A DNA stretch of 64,000 nucleotides. It comes from Candidatus Saccharimonadota bacterium. Its GTDB lineage: Bacteria > Patescibacteriota > Saccharimonadia > Saccharimonadales > Saccharimonadaceae. The stretch lies in NCBI GenBank assembly GCA_017514805.1, contig JAFWIP010000007.1, positions 1 to 64,000 on the forward strand. Direction: 5' to 3'. Below the pieces are notes generated by a model that saw nothing but the letters and a program-made list of their open reading frames with translations, was not told where the DNA came from and did no database searches. Each line of letters begins with the position of its first letter. Positions within the stretch are counted from its first letter, which is position 1. Shown one piece after another: positions 33,717 to 42,651 of this stretch. The translations under genes were made by a program, and so were the position numbers.

Positions 33717-34673
33717 TCATGTCAATAAAACGTATACATAATATGCCGCAAATAACATCACCATAAAAATCCCCTCCTTGCGCGTAAGTCGCTTGTTACT
33801 TCTACCAAATATATAGTACGCTACCGCCGCAAGCAACACGACTAAAGTATCAACGATACCAAATGCCCCCGATTCAAAACCGCCAAATATTAATGTCGGC
33901 AAACCAAGAACGATACAAATATTAAAGATATTTGTGCCGATTATATTCCCCACCGCCAAATCGAACTCGCCCTTCTTTGCCGCTCCGACCGTCATCGTCA
34001 ATTCCGGCAACGAAGTACCAATCACAATTACTGTCATTGCGATAATTTTTTGCGATATACCTATTTCGCCCGCAACTGCAACTGCATTATCTACTGCTAT
34101 ATTCGCGGCAAGCGCAATCGTTATAAGGCTCAATACGATATAAACCAAAGAATAGCCAGTCGTGTACTTCGTCTTCGGCAAACGCCCCCGTCTCACCTTC
34201 TTCACGTGCACAGCGAAGAAAATATAAAGCATAAATAAACCAAACAATGCCAACAGAACAACTGCGTCCCACCGACCTAACCCATTATTCCGACCAAAGA
34301 AAATTGAATCATTCAAAACAAAGAAAAAGGCCGCCGACACAAGCACTAGCAGTGGCAGTTCGCGCTTCACCGTCTGTTCTTTAACTTCAATTGGCTTTAC
34401 GATTGTTGCCACGCCGACAATTAGCAATATATTTACAATGCATGAGCCGATTACATTTGCTAAAGTCATATCGACATTTTTCGTCGCAATCGACGTAAAC
34501 GATATTGCTAACTCCGGCGCACAAGTCCCAAATGCCGCAATCGTTAACGCTACTAGCATCTTTGGCACGCGCATCCGCGTTGCAAACGACGAAGCGGCAT
34601 CAACAAAAACATCCGACGCCTTCACTAGCGCGACTAGACCAATGATTAACATGACGAGATTTAAGGCCAACAT
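33717..34673 (-). CDS. Calcium/sodium (cation) antiporter of the CaCA family
   Basis: 318 residues with ten or so membrane helices in two repeats. Repeat 1 holds ALTIAAFGTCAPELAISFTS and repeat 2 AMTVIVIGTSLPELTMTVGA, the GTS/ATPE-type alpha-1 and alpha-2 motifs of YrbG-like exchangers. Each is followed by an (L)ANVIGSCIVN or (L)AVGNIIGTNIFN half-repeat. The exchanger expels Ca2+ in return for Na+ or H+; the ion specificity cannot be read from sequence. TAGAAT lies about eight bases before the ATG. Confidence 0.92.
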   Translation of the reverse strand: MLALNLVMLIIGLVALVKASDVFVDAASSFATRMRVPKMLVALTIAAFGTCAPELAISFTSIATKNVDMTLANVIGSCIVNILLIVGVATIVKPIEVKEQTVKRELPLLVLVSAAFFFVLNDSIFFGRNNGLGRWDAVVLLALFGLFMLYIFFAVHVKKVRRGRLPKTKYTTGYSLVYIVLSLITIALAANIAVDNAVAVAGEIGISQKIIAMTVIVIGTSLPELTMTVGAAKKGEFDLAVGNIIGTNIFNICIVLGLPTLIFGGFESGAFGIVDTLVVLLAAVAYYIFGRSNKRLTRKEGIFMVMLFAAYYVYVLLT

Positions 34674-34745
34674 CTACCACTATTCTACCCTATTTTGCTT
34701 ATGTTTAACCAAAATACTCACTCGTGCTATAATAAATCTAGCCAA

Positions 34746-34821
34746 GGGGTGTTAGCTCAGTTGGTAGAGCGATTGGTTCGCAATCAATAGGTCAGGAGTT
34801 CGAATCTCCTACACTCCACCA
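34746..34821 (+). tRNA. tRNA-Ala (CGC)
   Basis: Acceptor GGGGTGT pairs with ACACTCC including the alanine identity pair G3-U70. Loop TTCGCAA between ATTGG and TCAAT gives anticodon CGC. CCA is encoded. Confidence 0.93.
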
Positions 34822-34832
34822 AAACCAATAAA

Positions 34833-34855
34833 TATGACCGAAAGGTCATTTTTTA
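34833..34855 (+). terminator. Terminator after tRNA-Ala
   Basis: ATGACC-GAAA-GGTCATTTTTTAT. Overlaps the 3' end of the convergent sortase gene. Confidence 0.8.
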
Positions 34856-35497
34856 TTGGACTTTTCGCAGAATTAACACGTCTCTTTTCTCATGCTCGGA
34901 CCGATCGCAAGTCGACAAAACAATTATTCCGGCGCCATTATTTGATAAATGCAGTTCGCGATACAGTTTGTCATCAACACTAATCCTCTGAAACCCAATC
35001 GCCTGCAATTGATATTTTTTACCGTTTCTCAAAGTTAACAACCCGCTATCATGCTGAGCAAAATATTCCGCATCTCGATATCTAGCAACATCTGAAAACA
35101 TTAAATTACTATTCATTCTATGTCCATAAATAATCGAAACGTCATCAGTAAAAAAGCTGCTGTTTCTATAATCTAAAAACACCGATCCTGCAGCCGCTTC
35201 ACGCCCAAGGAAATCATGCGACAAATACCAACTATTGTCCGTGCCCTGCATGACAGGATAATTAATATTTGTCCCATCAATTCTTAGCCAAGCAACCTGA
35301 TTATTAGTTCACTCAAAAACGTCTTTATCCGCCTGCGCGCGCAAAACTGGTATTTCCGCCACCTCAGTCTCAAAAGCACCTGTTTCCGTCAAAAAGAACA
35401 TACAAAAACCAAAAATCGCAACAACCATTCCCACAAACATGCCAATCCACACTCCTAGGCAGCGCACGCGCCGCCTAGGAGTTTTATGCCGCTTCAT
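34853..35497 (-). pseudogene. Sortase (class B-like) interrupted by in-frame TGA
   Basis: An N-terminal part (MKRHKTPRRRVRCLGVWIG, one membrane helix at about 15-37) runs in frame through a single TGA at 35311-35309 into a complete sortase domain. Downstream are WLRIDGTNINYPVMQGT, the catalytic His in IIYGHRMNSN, catalytic Cys in VLSTCDRSEH and Arg in EKRDVLILRK. Only one stop and no frameshift separates the halves, so it is a recent nonsense change (for example CGA to TGA), a sequencing error, or a readthrough site. Sortases join surface proteins to each other or to the wall. The start shares one base with the stop of the upstream surface gene (TAATG), so the two are coupled; that gene is its likely substrate. 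Confidence 0.85.
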
Positions 35498-36594
35498 TAA
35501 ATGCTTCTTCCTGCTATCTTTCTAGCAATTATGAATCCACTCAAACCAAACGCTGCCACGATTAAATACGGCCAAGCGTCTATAAATACTCCAGTATTTA
35601 CCGAGCCGTCTTTACTGTTAATAATAGTTGTCGTATTTGTACTAGTAAAATCACTTGATCCGACTATATTAGTAACCTTTGTACGCTCGGCTATATTTTC
35701 TCCATCTATCGTTACTTCATATCCATCTTCCGCATCGACTTTTGCAATCGTATATTCCAACGTAGCCGGTAACTGCATAACATTCCCATCATCGCTCGAC
35801 AACAACCCGATCGTTGCAGTTTGCCCATGCTTCAAATAAACATATACTATATTTTCGTCACCAGAAGTGCTAAATTGATTTTCCGTAATAATCGACTCGC
35901 CATTATAGCTTACTTTTCTACTCTGACCATTAACTATAATACTGGCACCTACATTCATTCCTTTTAATGTCACAGCGTATTTGAAATACTTATCTGCATC
36001 TGCACCAGCACCCCTTACTTTGTTCGTCAACGAAATATACGTCCTAATGGCCGGCGCCTCAAATTGCGCGATCAATGGCACCTTCGCGTCATCTTTATAG
36101 CTATACAACTGATCAACAAGCGAAACCTTCAAATCTCCAGTCGGCATCTGATTTTCGTCAAGCACATTCGTTACTTCAAACATGATATCGTACTTATTTT
36201 CAGTGTCGACAGCATAATTATTCGGGTCACCCGTACTCTCCTCGTTCAAAGTTAGCGTATAGCTTCCCACTTTAAAAAATCGCAAATATTGCAAGTTAAT
36301 TCTACACTCACTTTCGATACTATTATTACCGTCCGGCATCGCGTTCATGCTTAGCGTAGTTAAAGACTGAAGGCCGCCGACTTGCGCCGGGTTGCCCTCT
36401 TTCTCAACTAATCGATACCTAAATTCAGCTTTTGTTTGACCAAAAACATTTGTCACTTTCCTTCTTATCGGAATCGTAAATGTTCCCGACAAAGATAACT
36501 GCCCAATTCCGCTCGCTGCGGAAACTTTCGGCACCAAAAACACCGTCGCTGCCAAAGCTACTATAACGGCAGCGCCTACTAATATTCTTCTCAT
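35497..36594 (-). CDS. Sortase-dependent pilin-like surface protein
   Basis: 365 residues. A signal peptide (1-26, LPAATVFLVPKVSA-like; cleavage after VSA) is followed by two or three beta-rich domains. FKYAVTLKGMNVGASIIVNG resembles the pilin/isopeptide-bond domains of Gram-positive surface proteins. The C-terminus has a membrane helix (WPYLIVAAFGLSGFIIARK) and a basic tail, preceded by NTGVFIDAWPY in place of a classical LPxTG; similar short NTG/NTN signals are used by class B-type sortases. It is followed directly by the sortase gene. It may form part of a fibre or adhesin; internal isopeptide bonds are not proven. Confidence 0.75.
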   Translation of the reverse strand: MRRILVGAAVIVALAATVFLVPKVSAASGIGQLSLSGTFTIPIRRKVTNVFGQTKAEFRYRLVEKEGNPAQVGGLQSLTTLSMNAMPDGNNSIESECRINLQYLRFFKVGSYTLTLNEESTGDPNNYAVDTENKYDIMFEVTNVLDENQMPTGDLKVSLVDQLYSYKDDAKVPLIAQFEAPAIRTYISLTNKVRGAGADADKYFKYAVTLKGMNVGASIIVNGQSRKVSYNGESIITENQFSTSGDENIVYVYLKHGQTATIGLLSSDDGNVMQLPATLEYTIAKVDAEDGYEVTIDGENIAERTKVTNIVGSSDFTSTNTTTIINSKDGSVNTGVFIDAWPYLIVAAFGLSGFIIARKIAGRSI

Positions 36595-36685
36595 AAAACT
36601 CCAAATTAATTATTTACTTTTAGCATCAAAAATAAATCATGGTCCTTTCATATTTACCTCCACATTTGTTCTGTCTCAAAAATAA

Positions 36686-36705
36686 CGCAGACCGTTCAGT
36701 CTGCG
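36686..36705 (-). terminator. Terminator after glycosyltransferase gene
   Basis: Minus-strand CGCAGACTGAACGGTCTGCG followed by TTATTTTTG. Confidence 0.8.
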
Positions 36706-36758
36706 AAGCATAAGTACATTATTTTTGGTATATTTTTAAAAATATGATTTAATAGCAG

Positions 36759-38381
36759 CTATTTCTTCACTGCCTTATCTGTAACGTCAAATTTTTCCAT
36801 ATACAAACCAGTCGCCAAACGTGTCTGCGAATAAAATGCACATAGCGACGAATAAATAATTGAAATCATTGGCGCTAATACCCACTGAAGCACCATCATG
36901 ACATGGCGTGCTTTACGATATTTCTTCGGCTTTGGTGGAAGCATCTTTATCGACAAGATTAACGAAATGAAGATACCTAAAGTAGCCACCATTTCAACAT
37001 AGCCAACCACAACCGGCAAATTATGCGAAATCAAATCACGCGACTGGCTATTAAAAATCAACGGCACCCAACCACCAAAGGCAATAATCGGTGCTGTCGC
37101 AGCAAGCGTAACATGACCATCAAGCAGACGAATAAACTTCGGGATAATCGAATACAGCGGGATCGTGCGCTTCTTCGAGAAGATATAGTTGCCGACATAA
37201 GCAACATCACTTGCACCATAATCCCATCGCCTTAGCTGGACCCACTGCGCCCTCAAAGTCTTGAATAGCGTATTCGACAACACTGCGTCCTGATAAATCG
37301 GCGCGCGAATCGGAAGCACTTCATAATTTCCGTCAAAATAGAACAAGGAACGCCAATACTGATGCCCATCCTCAACAATCGTCTTTGTGCTCCAGAAATT
37401 CATTTCAGCCAAAGCATCAAGCGGCTGTGAGTGTGAAGCAAAATTTCGCAAAGTGTGCGGGCGCATTGCGGAAATAATATTCCAGAATGAGTTCATCGAA
37501 GCAACTACGCGCGTCACAGCTGGCGCGTCCCAAATATTATTCGTAAACAACGACACTGGCTGGTAGCTCAAACGTTTTCTATCTTCATGGACAATATATT
37601 CATAAGCCACCTGATCAAAATACGTCTTATGTGGTCTGTTATCGCTATCAAGCGTCGTTACAATTACATCGCTATAGCGTAGACCTTTTTCGTTAACGAA
37701 CCTTTTAAGGACCTTCCCGGCATTCGTAATATTTCCACCTTTACCGACGACTTCGCCCTTAACGCCATCCGGATGTTTCGCTAAGATGAAATTGCCGAAT
37801 TTCTTTTTATAATTTTTCTCTAGCGTCTTCGCAACTTTTTCTGCTGCTTCGCCGCCACGTTCTTCGTATGCTAGCACCAAAATAATTCTCTCTTTCGGGA
37901 AAGTCGTATCAACCACCGAATCAAGCGTTGGCGCCAAAACATCAAGTGTCTCATTGTACATCGTCACAATCACCGCATGATAAATCTGGCTCGGCTTCGG
38001 GAAATACCCTTCCTCTGCCGCCGCAACCATACAGAGATTACGTAGATGCTGCTCATGATCATACGCGTTACTCTTTGTGCCAGCAAGCCTATCATAGCTA
38101 TCAGCTGCATTCTCCAGCTCATTCAAACGCTTCGACCAGTCGACTTTTACCCCCTTCTTCAACAACTTATACCCCTGGACTGTACGCACGGCAATCCCAA
38201 CAGCTTTCACTAGATTAACAATCACAATCGTGAGCAAATAAAGCGAAGCCGCAATCGGCGAAATAATCGAAAGAATAATTAGTAATGCCAGCATAATATA
38301 GCTAAGCGTGGCTGGAAGCATTTCGAAGAAACGATACTTTAGTGTACGCTTGCCAGTTGGCAAATCTATAACTTTCGACAT
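36759..38381 (-). CDS. Membrane glycosyltransferase, family 2
   Basis: 540 residues from the preferred start (MSKVIDLPTGKR). Two N-terminal helices (about 25-65), a GT-A domain with IVTMYNE, VTTLDSDNR (DxD metal site) and EDGHQYWR, then a QLRRWDYG motif that is the Q/RxxRW of processive or polysaccharide-synthase-type GT2 enzymes, and four C-terminal helices. It is probably a polysaccharide or glycolipid synthase. GGGGAGGG six bases before the ATG at 38381 rules out the ATG at 38396, which overlaps that ribosome site. It follows a small membrane-protein gene with close spacing. Confidence 0.85.
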   Translation of the reverse strand: MSKVIDLPTGKRTLKYRFFEMLPATLSYIMLALLIILSIISPIAASLYLLTIVIVNLVKAVGIAVRTVQGYKLLKKGVKVDWSKRLNELENAADSYDRLAGTKSNAYDHEQHLRNLCMVAAAEEGYFPKPSQIYHAVIVTMYNETLDVLAPTLDSVVDTTFPKERIILVLAYEERGGEAAEKVAKTLEKNYKKKFGNFILAKHPDGVKGEVVGKGGNITNAGKVLKRFVNEKGLRYSDVIVTTLDSDNRPHKTYFDQVAYEYIVHEDRKRLSYQPVSLFTNNIWDAPAVTRVVASMNSFWNIISAMRPHTLRNFASHSQPLDALAEMNFWSTKTIVEDGHQYWRSLFYFDGNYEVLPIRAPIYQDAVLSNTLFKTLRAQWVQLRRWDYGASDVAYVGNYIFSKKRTIPLYSIIPKFIRLLDGHVTLAATAPIIAFGGWVPLIFNSQSRDLISHNLPVVVGYVEMVATLGIFISLILSIKMLPPKPKKYRKARHVMMVLQWVLAPMISIIYSSLCAFYSQTRLATGLYMEKFDVTDKAVKK

Positions 38382-38382
38382 T

Positions 38383-38748
38383 CTAACCCTCCCCAATAAT
38401 ATTCAGCAAGAACCGAATCCCCACAATTAGAATTACCATCGAAATCAATAAGAACAAACGAGCCAAATCCTTACCGCGTTTTGTATATAATCTTGCTGCT
38501 AATAAGGTATGGCCAATCCCCATTGCAATCGCAATCAAAGAAAAAGCAAGTAAATACCACCAATCACTCTGCGCATAACCATTATCTATATCTGAATAGC
38601 GCGCCCAAATCTTCGCTCTACCGGAATTCAAATTAAACAGCGGGATCAAGAAAAGCCATAGACTCAACAAAAAGTTCGCCGCCATCCATACAAATAAATT
38701 GCGGTCCTTCTTTGCTATTAGCTTAAAATCTTCGGAAATTTCCTTCAT
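38383..38748 (-). CDS. Three-helix membrane protein
   Basis: 121 residues, about three helices with a short hydrophilic loop (NSGRAKIWARYSDIDNGYAQSD) between the first two. No family recognised. It lies 1 nt upstream of the GT2 gene and is translated first in that operon, so it may be an accessory of the glycosyltransferase (context only). A weak TATGGT box lies six bases before the ATG. Confidence 0.65.
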   Translation of the reverse strand: MKEISEDFKLIAKKDRNLFVWMAANFLLSLWLFLIPLFNLNSGRAKIWARYSDIDNGYAQSDWWYLLAFSLIAIAMGIGHTLLAARLYTKRGKDLARLFLLISMVILIVGIRFLLNIIGEG

Positions 38749-38871
38749 TTGTCTACCATAACAATTATACCATTTTGCCTATAATATGTAAAAATTGAAC
38801 AATTTCTTTCCCTATTTTCAGCTTCGTTTAATTTATATTGAATAAAATGATGGCATAAAAAGGAGATTACT

Positions 38872-39537
38872 ATGCCAACAGAATCACCAAAACAAACGGA
38901 CGATAATTATCGTCTGCCAAAAAACATTGTCATGATAATAGCAATCATCGCCATCGGCGTCGCCGCTGGCTTTACGATTGCTAGCACAAAAAACACAAAT
39001 CGACCGAGCATGGAACCTACACCAAATGAGCCACAAAGCTTCCTAGATTATTCTTCAATGAAGCCAAAACTAGACACAGACGAAGAAGCGGATGAAGAAG
39101 AAGCAAATAAAGAAGAATCCGAAGACGAAGATTCGACCGACAAAAATCTCTCAGAAGATAAGGCTCCTATGGGCGTAGCCGGACAGCAACCGCCATGCAT
39201 GCCAGGTCAAATGCCAGCAGCCGGTAGCAACGACCAGACAACGCAAATTATCCTCTTTAGCGTAGAGGCAATTGCAGCAGCTTTGCTGATAATTTACCTA
39301 CTCATGAGCGGCTTCAACAAAAAGAGCTTCAAAGAAACTCTAAAGACGAGCGATAAAGCTCTAGTATTCATACTGAGCAGCATCGTCTTATCGGCAGCCT
39401 TCGTAGGTATAGACATCCTAATAGCGAACGCAATCAATAATACGGATGCTAACAGGCCTAGCCAAATATCTACGCCAGCCATAAATCAGCCAAGGCAGCC
39501 AAGACAACCTAGACAGCCAAGAGGAAATAGGCATTAA
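38872..39537 (+). CDS. Unknown membrane protein with acidic insert and RQP repeats
   Basis: 221 residues with a helix at about 18-38, an acidic disordered segment (DEEADEEEANKEESEDEDSTD), a Pro/Met-rich part, two more helices (about 126-145 and 160-180) and a C-terminal tail of three Arg-Gln-Pro repeats followed by GNRH. AAGGAG precedes the ATG. It is monocistronic with its own terminator, and convergent with the sortase-substrate operon. Topology suggests the acidic part outside the membrane. No family recognised. Confidence 0.6.
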   Translation: MPTESPKQTDDNYRLPKNIVMIIAIIAIGVAAGFTIASTKNTNRPSMEPTPNEPQSFLDYSSMKPKLDTDEEADEEEANKEESEDEDSTDKNLSEDKAPMGVAGQQPPCMPGQMPAAGSNDQTTQIILFSVEAIAAALLIIYLLMSGFNKKSFKETLKTSDKALVFILSSIVLSAAFVGIDILIANAINNTDANRPSQISTPAINQPRQPRQPRQPRGNRH

Positions 39538-39538
39538 A

Positions 39539-39564
39539 AAATAGCCCTCAGATGAGGGCTATTT
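39539..39564. terminator. Terminator between convergent genes
   Basis: AATAGCCCTCA-loop-TGAGGGCTATTT hairpin with A- and T-rich flanks on both sides, serving both converging genes. Confidence 0.8.
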
Positions 39565-39567
39565 AAA

Positions 39568-40254
39568 TTAGCGAGACTTTTTACGCTCTACTCTTTCACG
39601 GATTGTTATAAATGCAAGTAGACCAAAGGAGCCGCCAAGCAGTACTAAGAACCAAGGCGTAAAATCGTCATTAGTTCTAGGGTTCGGAACAATTTCCTCA
39701 GGAACAACCGGTTCCGGTTCCGGTTCAGGACCAGGAGTTGGGTCAATCGGATCGGTAATAAAGAAATGCCAATGCGTCAATGAAGTATCAGGATTATCGA
39801 TATCCTCGTAAGCAGAATCAAGGAATGTCTCTACACGCATTTCCTTCGACGAACCAGCACTGAACGTACCAATCTTTACAGCGTCAGTTAAATCTACGCC
39901 CTGAGAGCGATAATCCAAACCGCGCGCCTTGCCGTCATAGAAAAGCACACCATCCAGATAAATCTTCATCTCGATATGCTCAATAAGATTATCTGCTTTT
40001 GCAGAGTTATTTTCCGAAGTAATCTTAAAATAAATATCATATTCCTTCGATGTGCCATTTTCGACCGTGAGAGTATCAGTATATACCTGTCCGCCAGGAG
40101 TCATATTCTCATGGATCATAAATCGATCATCGAAACGCTCGCTATCGTAATAAATCTTGCCGTCTGCCTCGTAGATATAAACGACATTGCCAGCAGCAAA
40201 AGCGGGAGCCGCAATAAAGATACTTGCAAGTATTGCTGCGATTATCTTTTTCAT
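39568..40254 (-). CDS. Secreted protein with NPRTN sortase signal
   Basis: 228 residues. Signal peptide 1-20 (AAILASIFIAAPAFA), a single beta-rich domain with GGQVYTDTLTVENGTSKEYDIYFKI, a Pro/Glu-rich stalk (PEPEPEPVVPEEIV) and NPRTNDDF just before a C-terminal membrane helix and basic tail (ERVERKKSR). NPxTN is the recognition type of class B sortases such as SrtB (NPQTN), matching the class B-like sortase 4 kb away. It is last of the four-gene tasA-sipW-tasA operon. Confidence 0.8.
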   Translation of the reverse strand: MKKIIAAILASIFIAAPAFAAGNVVYIYEADGKIYYDSERFDDRFMIHENMTPGGQVYTDTLTVENGTSKEYDIYFKITSENNSAKADNLIEHIEMKIYLDGVLFYDGKARGLDYRSQGVDLTDAVKIGTFSAGSSKEMRVETFLDSAYEDIDNPDTSLTHWHFFITDPIDPTPGPEPEPEPVVPEEIVPNPRTNDDFTPWFLVLLGGSFGLLAFITIRERVERKKSR

Positions 40255-40295
40255 TGCGGGACTCCCTCTTTATTTCTGTTTTATTTTATTCCGTA

Positions 40296-41009
40296 TTACT
40301 CACTGATGGTTGGAGCAGTCGTCCAAACTACATCATACTTATCGAACTGAACAGTTTCAATTGTGATGGTAAGAATGTAAGTTGCCTTACCGAGACCAGC
40401 GATGCTAGTAGTACAAGTTTTAGTAGTGACCTTGTTACCCTGATCGTCATAGGTGACAGTAGCAGTTGCATCAGTATCACAGCTCTGGGTTACAGGAACG
40501 CTAGAGCTCAAAGTAACAGCTTTAATGAAAGTTTCAGTCGTGTTATTTGGAGCAAGCTTAGTACCATAGTAATAGTAGCCATCAGCAGCAGAAGCGCCAG
40601 TAGCAGCGGTGGTAGTGTTGTCGATCCAAGTCCAAGTACCATCTTCTGGATCAGAGAGTTCAATCTCGATTGCGCCAGCTGGAATACTTGCAGCAGGAAT
40701 TACGTGCTGTGCTTTCTGCTCTGGAGTCATATCATCAGTATAATCAGCATCATACCAAACGCCATTCATCGTAGCACGAACAGCAACATCGACGTTACCT
40801 TCGTTCTTAGTGACTACTTCCTTTGGTGTACGAGTACCAGGAACCCAGTTCGATGGGCTCTCGAAAGTTTCAGTTGACTTAGTCTTGTAGATAGCCGTCT
40901 TAAAGACGTTATCAAACGTAACTTCACTAGTGAAGTATGCAATCGTACCAGCAATCAGACCAACGACCGCCAAGGCACCGAGCGCGATAATAGGTTTTTT
41001 ATTCTTCAT
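40296..41009 (-). CDS. TasA/BsaA-type matrix protein
   Basis: 237 residues. A SipW-type signal sequence (MKNKKPIIALGALAVVGLIAGTIAYFTSEV) is followed by the camelysin/TasA pattern: WVPGTRTPKEVVTKNEGNVDVAVRA and YYYYGTKLAPNNTTETFI. TasA proteins are released by SipW and form extracellular fibres in Bacillus biofilms. The SipW gene is the next upstream gene (47 nt away). AAGGAAAGGG precedes the ATG. This is probably a structural fibre or adhesion protein; assembly is not shown by sequence. Confidence 0.85.
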   Translation of the reverse strand: MKNKKPIIALGALAVVGLIAGTIAYFTSEVTFDNVFKTAIYKTKSTETFESPSNWVPGTRTPKEVVTKNEGNVDVAVRATMNGVWYDADYTDDMTPEQKAQHVIPAASIPAGAIEIELSDPEDGTWTWIDNTTTAATGASAADGYYYYGTKLAPNNTTETFIKAVTLSSSVPVTQSCDTDATATVTYDDQGNKVTTKTCTTSIAGLGKATYILTITIETVQFDKYDVVWTTAPTISE

Positions 41010-41055
41010 ATTATTCCCTTTCCTTAATATGATTTATTTTTTACTTTTTTTATCT

Positions 41056-41583
41056 TTAATGAGCTAGGTCTTTATCGTTGTCTTCATGCTCGCGACCTTT
41101 CTCGCTTACGCTTATTTTATCACTCTTTATATTACTTAGCAAGAACTCTGCTACCAAAATACCGATAAATATCGCAAACATCCAAATATGTTCGTTAATA
41201 AACTGCACTCCAAAACCAAGAATAGGAATCGCCAAACCGCCTACTTTACCCTGAACCGAAGAATATGGTACTAGCTGCTGATCTTCAATATTATTAGCGT
41301 CACCTTGCGTACGATATTGTCCGTTCACGATCTCTTTTACGCGGTGCGTAACAAGCGTGCCATTCAAATCATAAGTAATCACATCGCCTGGCGCAATCTC
41401 CTGCTCGTCGACATGTTTATAGTAGATAATCGTGCCAACATTGTAGGTGGGTGTCATTGATGGCGAAAGGACTACGACTGGCTTGTTCCCTAAAATCATT
41501 GGCAAACAAATTAACGCATAAATACCAATAATCGCATAGCAAATATAGCTCAGAACTCGTACAACAATCTTTAGAACTGCCAC
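41056..41583 (-). CDS. sipW: Signal peptidase I, SipW type
   Basis: 175 residues with N- and C-terminal membrane helices. The catalytic Ser is in VLSPSMTPTYNVG; the general base is His rather than Lys, in TLVTHRVKEI, followed by TQGDANN. The Ser-His arrangement defines the ER/archaeal-type SipW group, which cleaves TasA-like preproteins. It overlaps the upstream TasA-like gene by 13 nt and precedes the second one, so enzyme and substrates are made together. Confidence 0.9.
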   Translation of the reverse strand: MAVLKIVVRVLSYICYAIIGIYALICLPMILGNKPVVVLSPSMTPTYNVGTIIYYKHVDEQEIAPGDVITYDLNGTLVTHRVKEIVNGQYRTQGDANNIEDQQLVPYSSVQGKVGGLAIPILGFGVQFINEHIWMFAIFIGILVAEFLLSNIKSDKISVSEKGREHEDNDKDLAH

Positions 41584-42161
41584 GTAGCCACTCCGTTCTC
41601 CACCGTCACAGTCTTGCCCCAGAGCGCACTAGCTGCTGCGGCATCGGCTTGTACTGCTTCAAAACGGAACGAAATGTCATAATCATAAATACTATAGTCT
41701 TGATTTCCGAGAGCAATTGCCGAAAGAACCTGAACTTGCTGAAGTGGGTTCAAAGTTTTCTTATAGTAATACCAACCATCATTGCCGGATTCGAAATCAT
41801 CAACAAAAGCTTGCGTCCAGGTCTTCGTCACTACATTCGAACCATTACTTACGGTATTACTAATCGCCTGACCGTCGCCGTCTTGCCACGTTTCGCTATA
41901 AGAAATACGCAGTAATACCGGAGTATTAGAAGCGTCATCGTTATAGAATGAGATTTCCTTCTTGCCAAAACCTGGATCAGAATCCTCAATAATCCTAACA
42001 CCATTAGAAGATACGCGGACACTATTATCGATTACAGAAGTATTGCGACTAACTGCATATACGACAAAGCCAGCACCACACGCAATTGCTATCAATAAAG
42101 CTGCCACAACCGGAGTTGCAAACAAGAATTTTTTATTCGTTTTTTGTTTGATTCTCTTCAT
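41571..42161 (-). CDS. TasA/BsaA-type protein
   Basis: 196 residues. A basic N-terminus and SipW-type signal (about 12-36) are followed by a beta-rich domain with NTPVLLRISYSETWQ, GWYYYKKTLNPLQQVQVL and IYDYDISFRFEAVQ, all landmarks of the camelysin/TasA fold. It is the first gene of the operon, overlapping sipW by 13 nt. The leader contains AGGTCAAAAC before the ATG, like the leaders of the two large surface genes 3-7 kb away. Confidence 0.8.
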   Translation of the reverse strand: MKRIKQKTNKKFLFATPVVAALLIAIACGAGFVVYAVSRNTSVIDNSVRVSSNGVRIIEDSDPGFGKKEISFYNDDASNTPVLLRISYSETWQDGDGQAISNTVSNGSNVVTKTWTQAFVDDFESGNDGWYYYKKTLNPLQQVQVLSAIALGNQDYSIYDYDISFRFEAVQADAAAASALWGKTVTVENGVATWQF

Positions 42162-42182
42162 GTTTTGACCTTTTATATCGCT

Positions 42183-42211
42183 ATATTAACATAACCGATT
42201 TCAAAAATCAA
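42183..42211 (-). promoter_or_regulatory. Promoter of tasA-sipW operon
   Basis: Minus-strand TTGATT (42211-42206), a 17 nt spacer and TAATAT (42188-42183). The leader is about 15-20 nt. Confidence 0.7.
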
Positions 42212-42245
42212 TATATACATGAGCATTTTCGTTTAAGCAACAAAA

Positions 42246-42268
42246 AACGACCAAAACTGGTCATTTTT
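42246..42268. terminator. Terminator between tRNA-Thr and tasA operon
   Basis: GACCA-AAAC-TGGTC hairpin with A- and T-runs on both sides; it ends tRNA-Thr on the minus strand. Confidence 0.7.
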
Positions 42269-42275
42269 TATATTC

Positions 42276-42351
42276 TGGAGCCGTTGACTGGGATCGAACC
42301 AGCGACCTGCTCGTTACGAATGAGCTGCTCTGCCAGCTGAGCTACAACGGC
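42276..42351 (-). tRNA. tRNA-Thr (CGT)
   Basis: Acceptor GCCGTTG pairs with CAACGGC. The loop TTCGTAA between GCTCA and CGAGC gives anticodon CGT (one A-C mismatch closes the stem). T-arm has GTTCGATCC. CCA is encoded. Confidence 0.93.
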
Positions 42352-42417
42352 ATGGAATTATTATAGCATAAAATCGCTTGATTTTTATATAATATTCCTA
42401 TATAATTAACGAGGTAA

Positions 42418-42494
42418 GGGCTCGTAGCTCAGTTGGTTAGAGCGCCTCCCTGTCACGGAGGAGGTCGCGCGTTCGAGTCGCGTCGGGCCCGCCA
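42418..42494 (+). tRNA. tRNA-Asp (GTC)
   Basis: Acceptor GGGCTCG pairs with CGGGCCC, discriminator G. CCTCC-CTGTCAC-GGAGG gives anticodon GTC. CCA is encoded. Confidence 0.96.
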
Positions 42495-42503
42495 TTACAA
42501 TAA

Positions 42504-42530
42504 AAATACGCCGCAAGGCGCTATTTTTTT
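42504..42530 (+). terminator. Terminator after tRNA-Asp
   Basis: ATACGCC-GCAA-GGCGCTATTTTTTT. Confidence 0.85.
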
Positions 42531-42539
42531 ATTATAGAC

Positions 42540-42614
42540 TGGTGCGGGTAGAGGGAGTCGGACCCTCATCTCTTGCTTGGGAAGCAAACATAATAGCCGC
42601 TATACGATACCCGC
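42540..42614 (-). tRNA. tRNA-Gly (CCC)
   Basis: Acceptor GCGGGTA pairs with TACCCGC. Loop TTCCCAA between TTTGC and GCAAG gives anticodon CCC. T-arm has GTCCGACTC (slightly divergent). CCA is encoded. Confidence 0.93.
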
Positions 42615-42651
42615 AATGTCCTAATTATAGCACGTCTGCTATAATGAGATT

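Noticed and set aside
34853-35497. UGA recoded as glycine (Gracilibacteria/SR1 code)
   Set aside because: sufC and the histidine phosphatase gene end in TGA inside ATGA overlaps, and hardly any gene contains in-frame TGA. One stop in one gene is better explained by a mutation.
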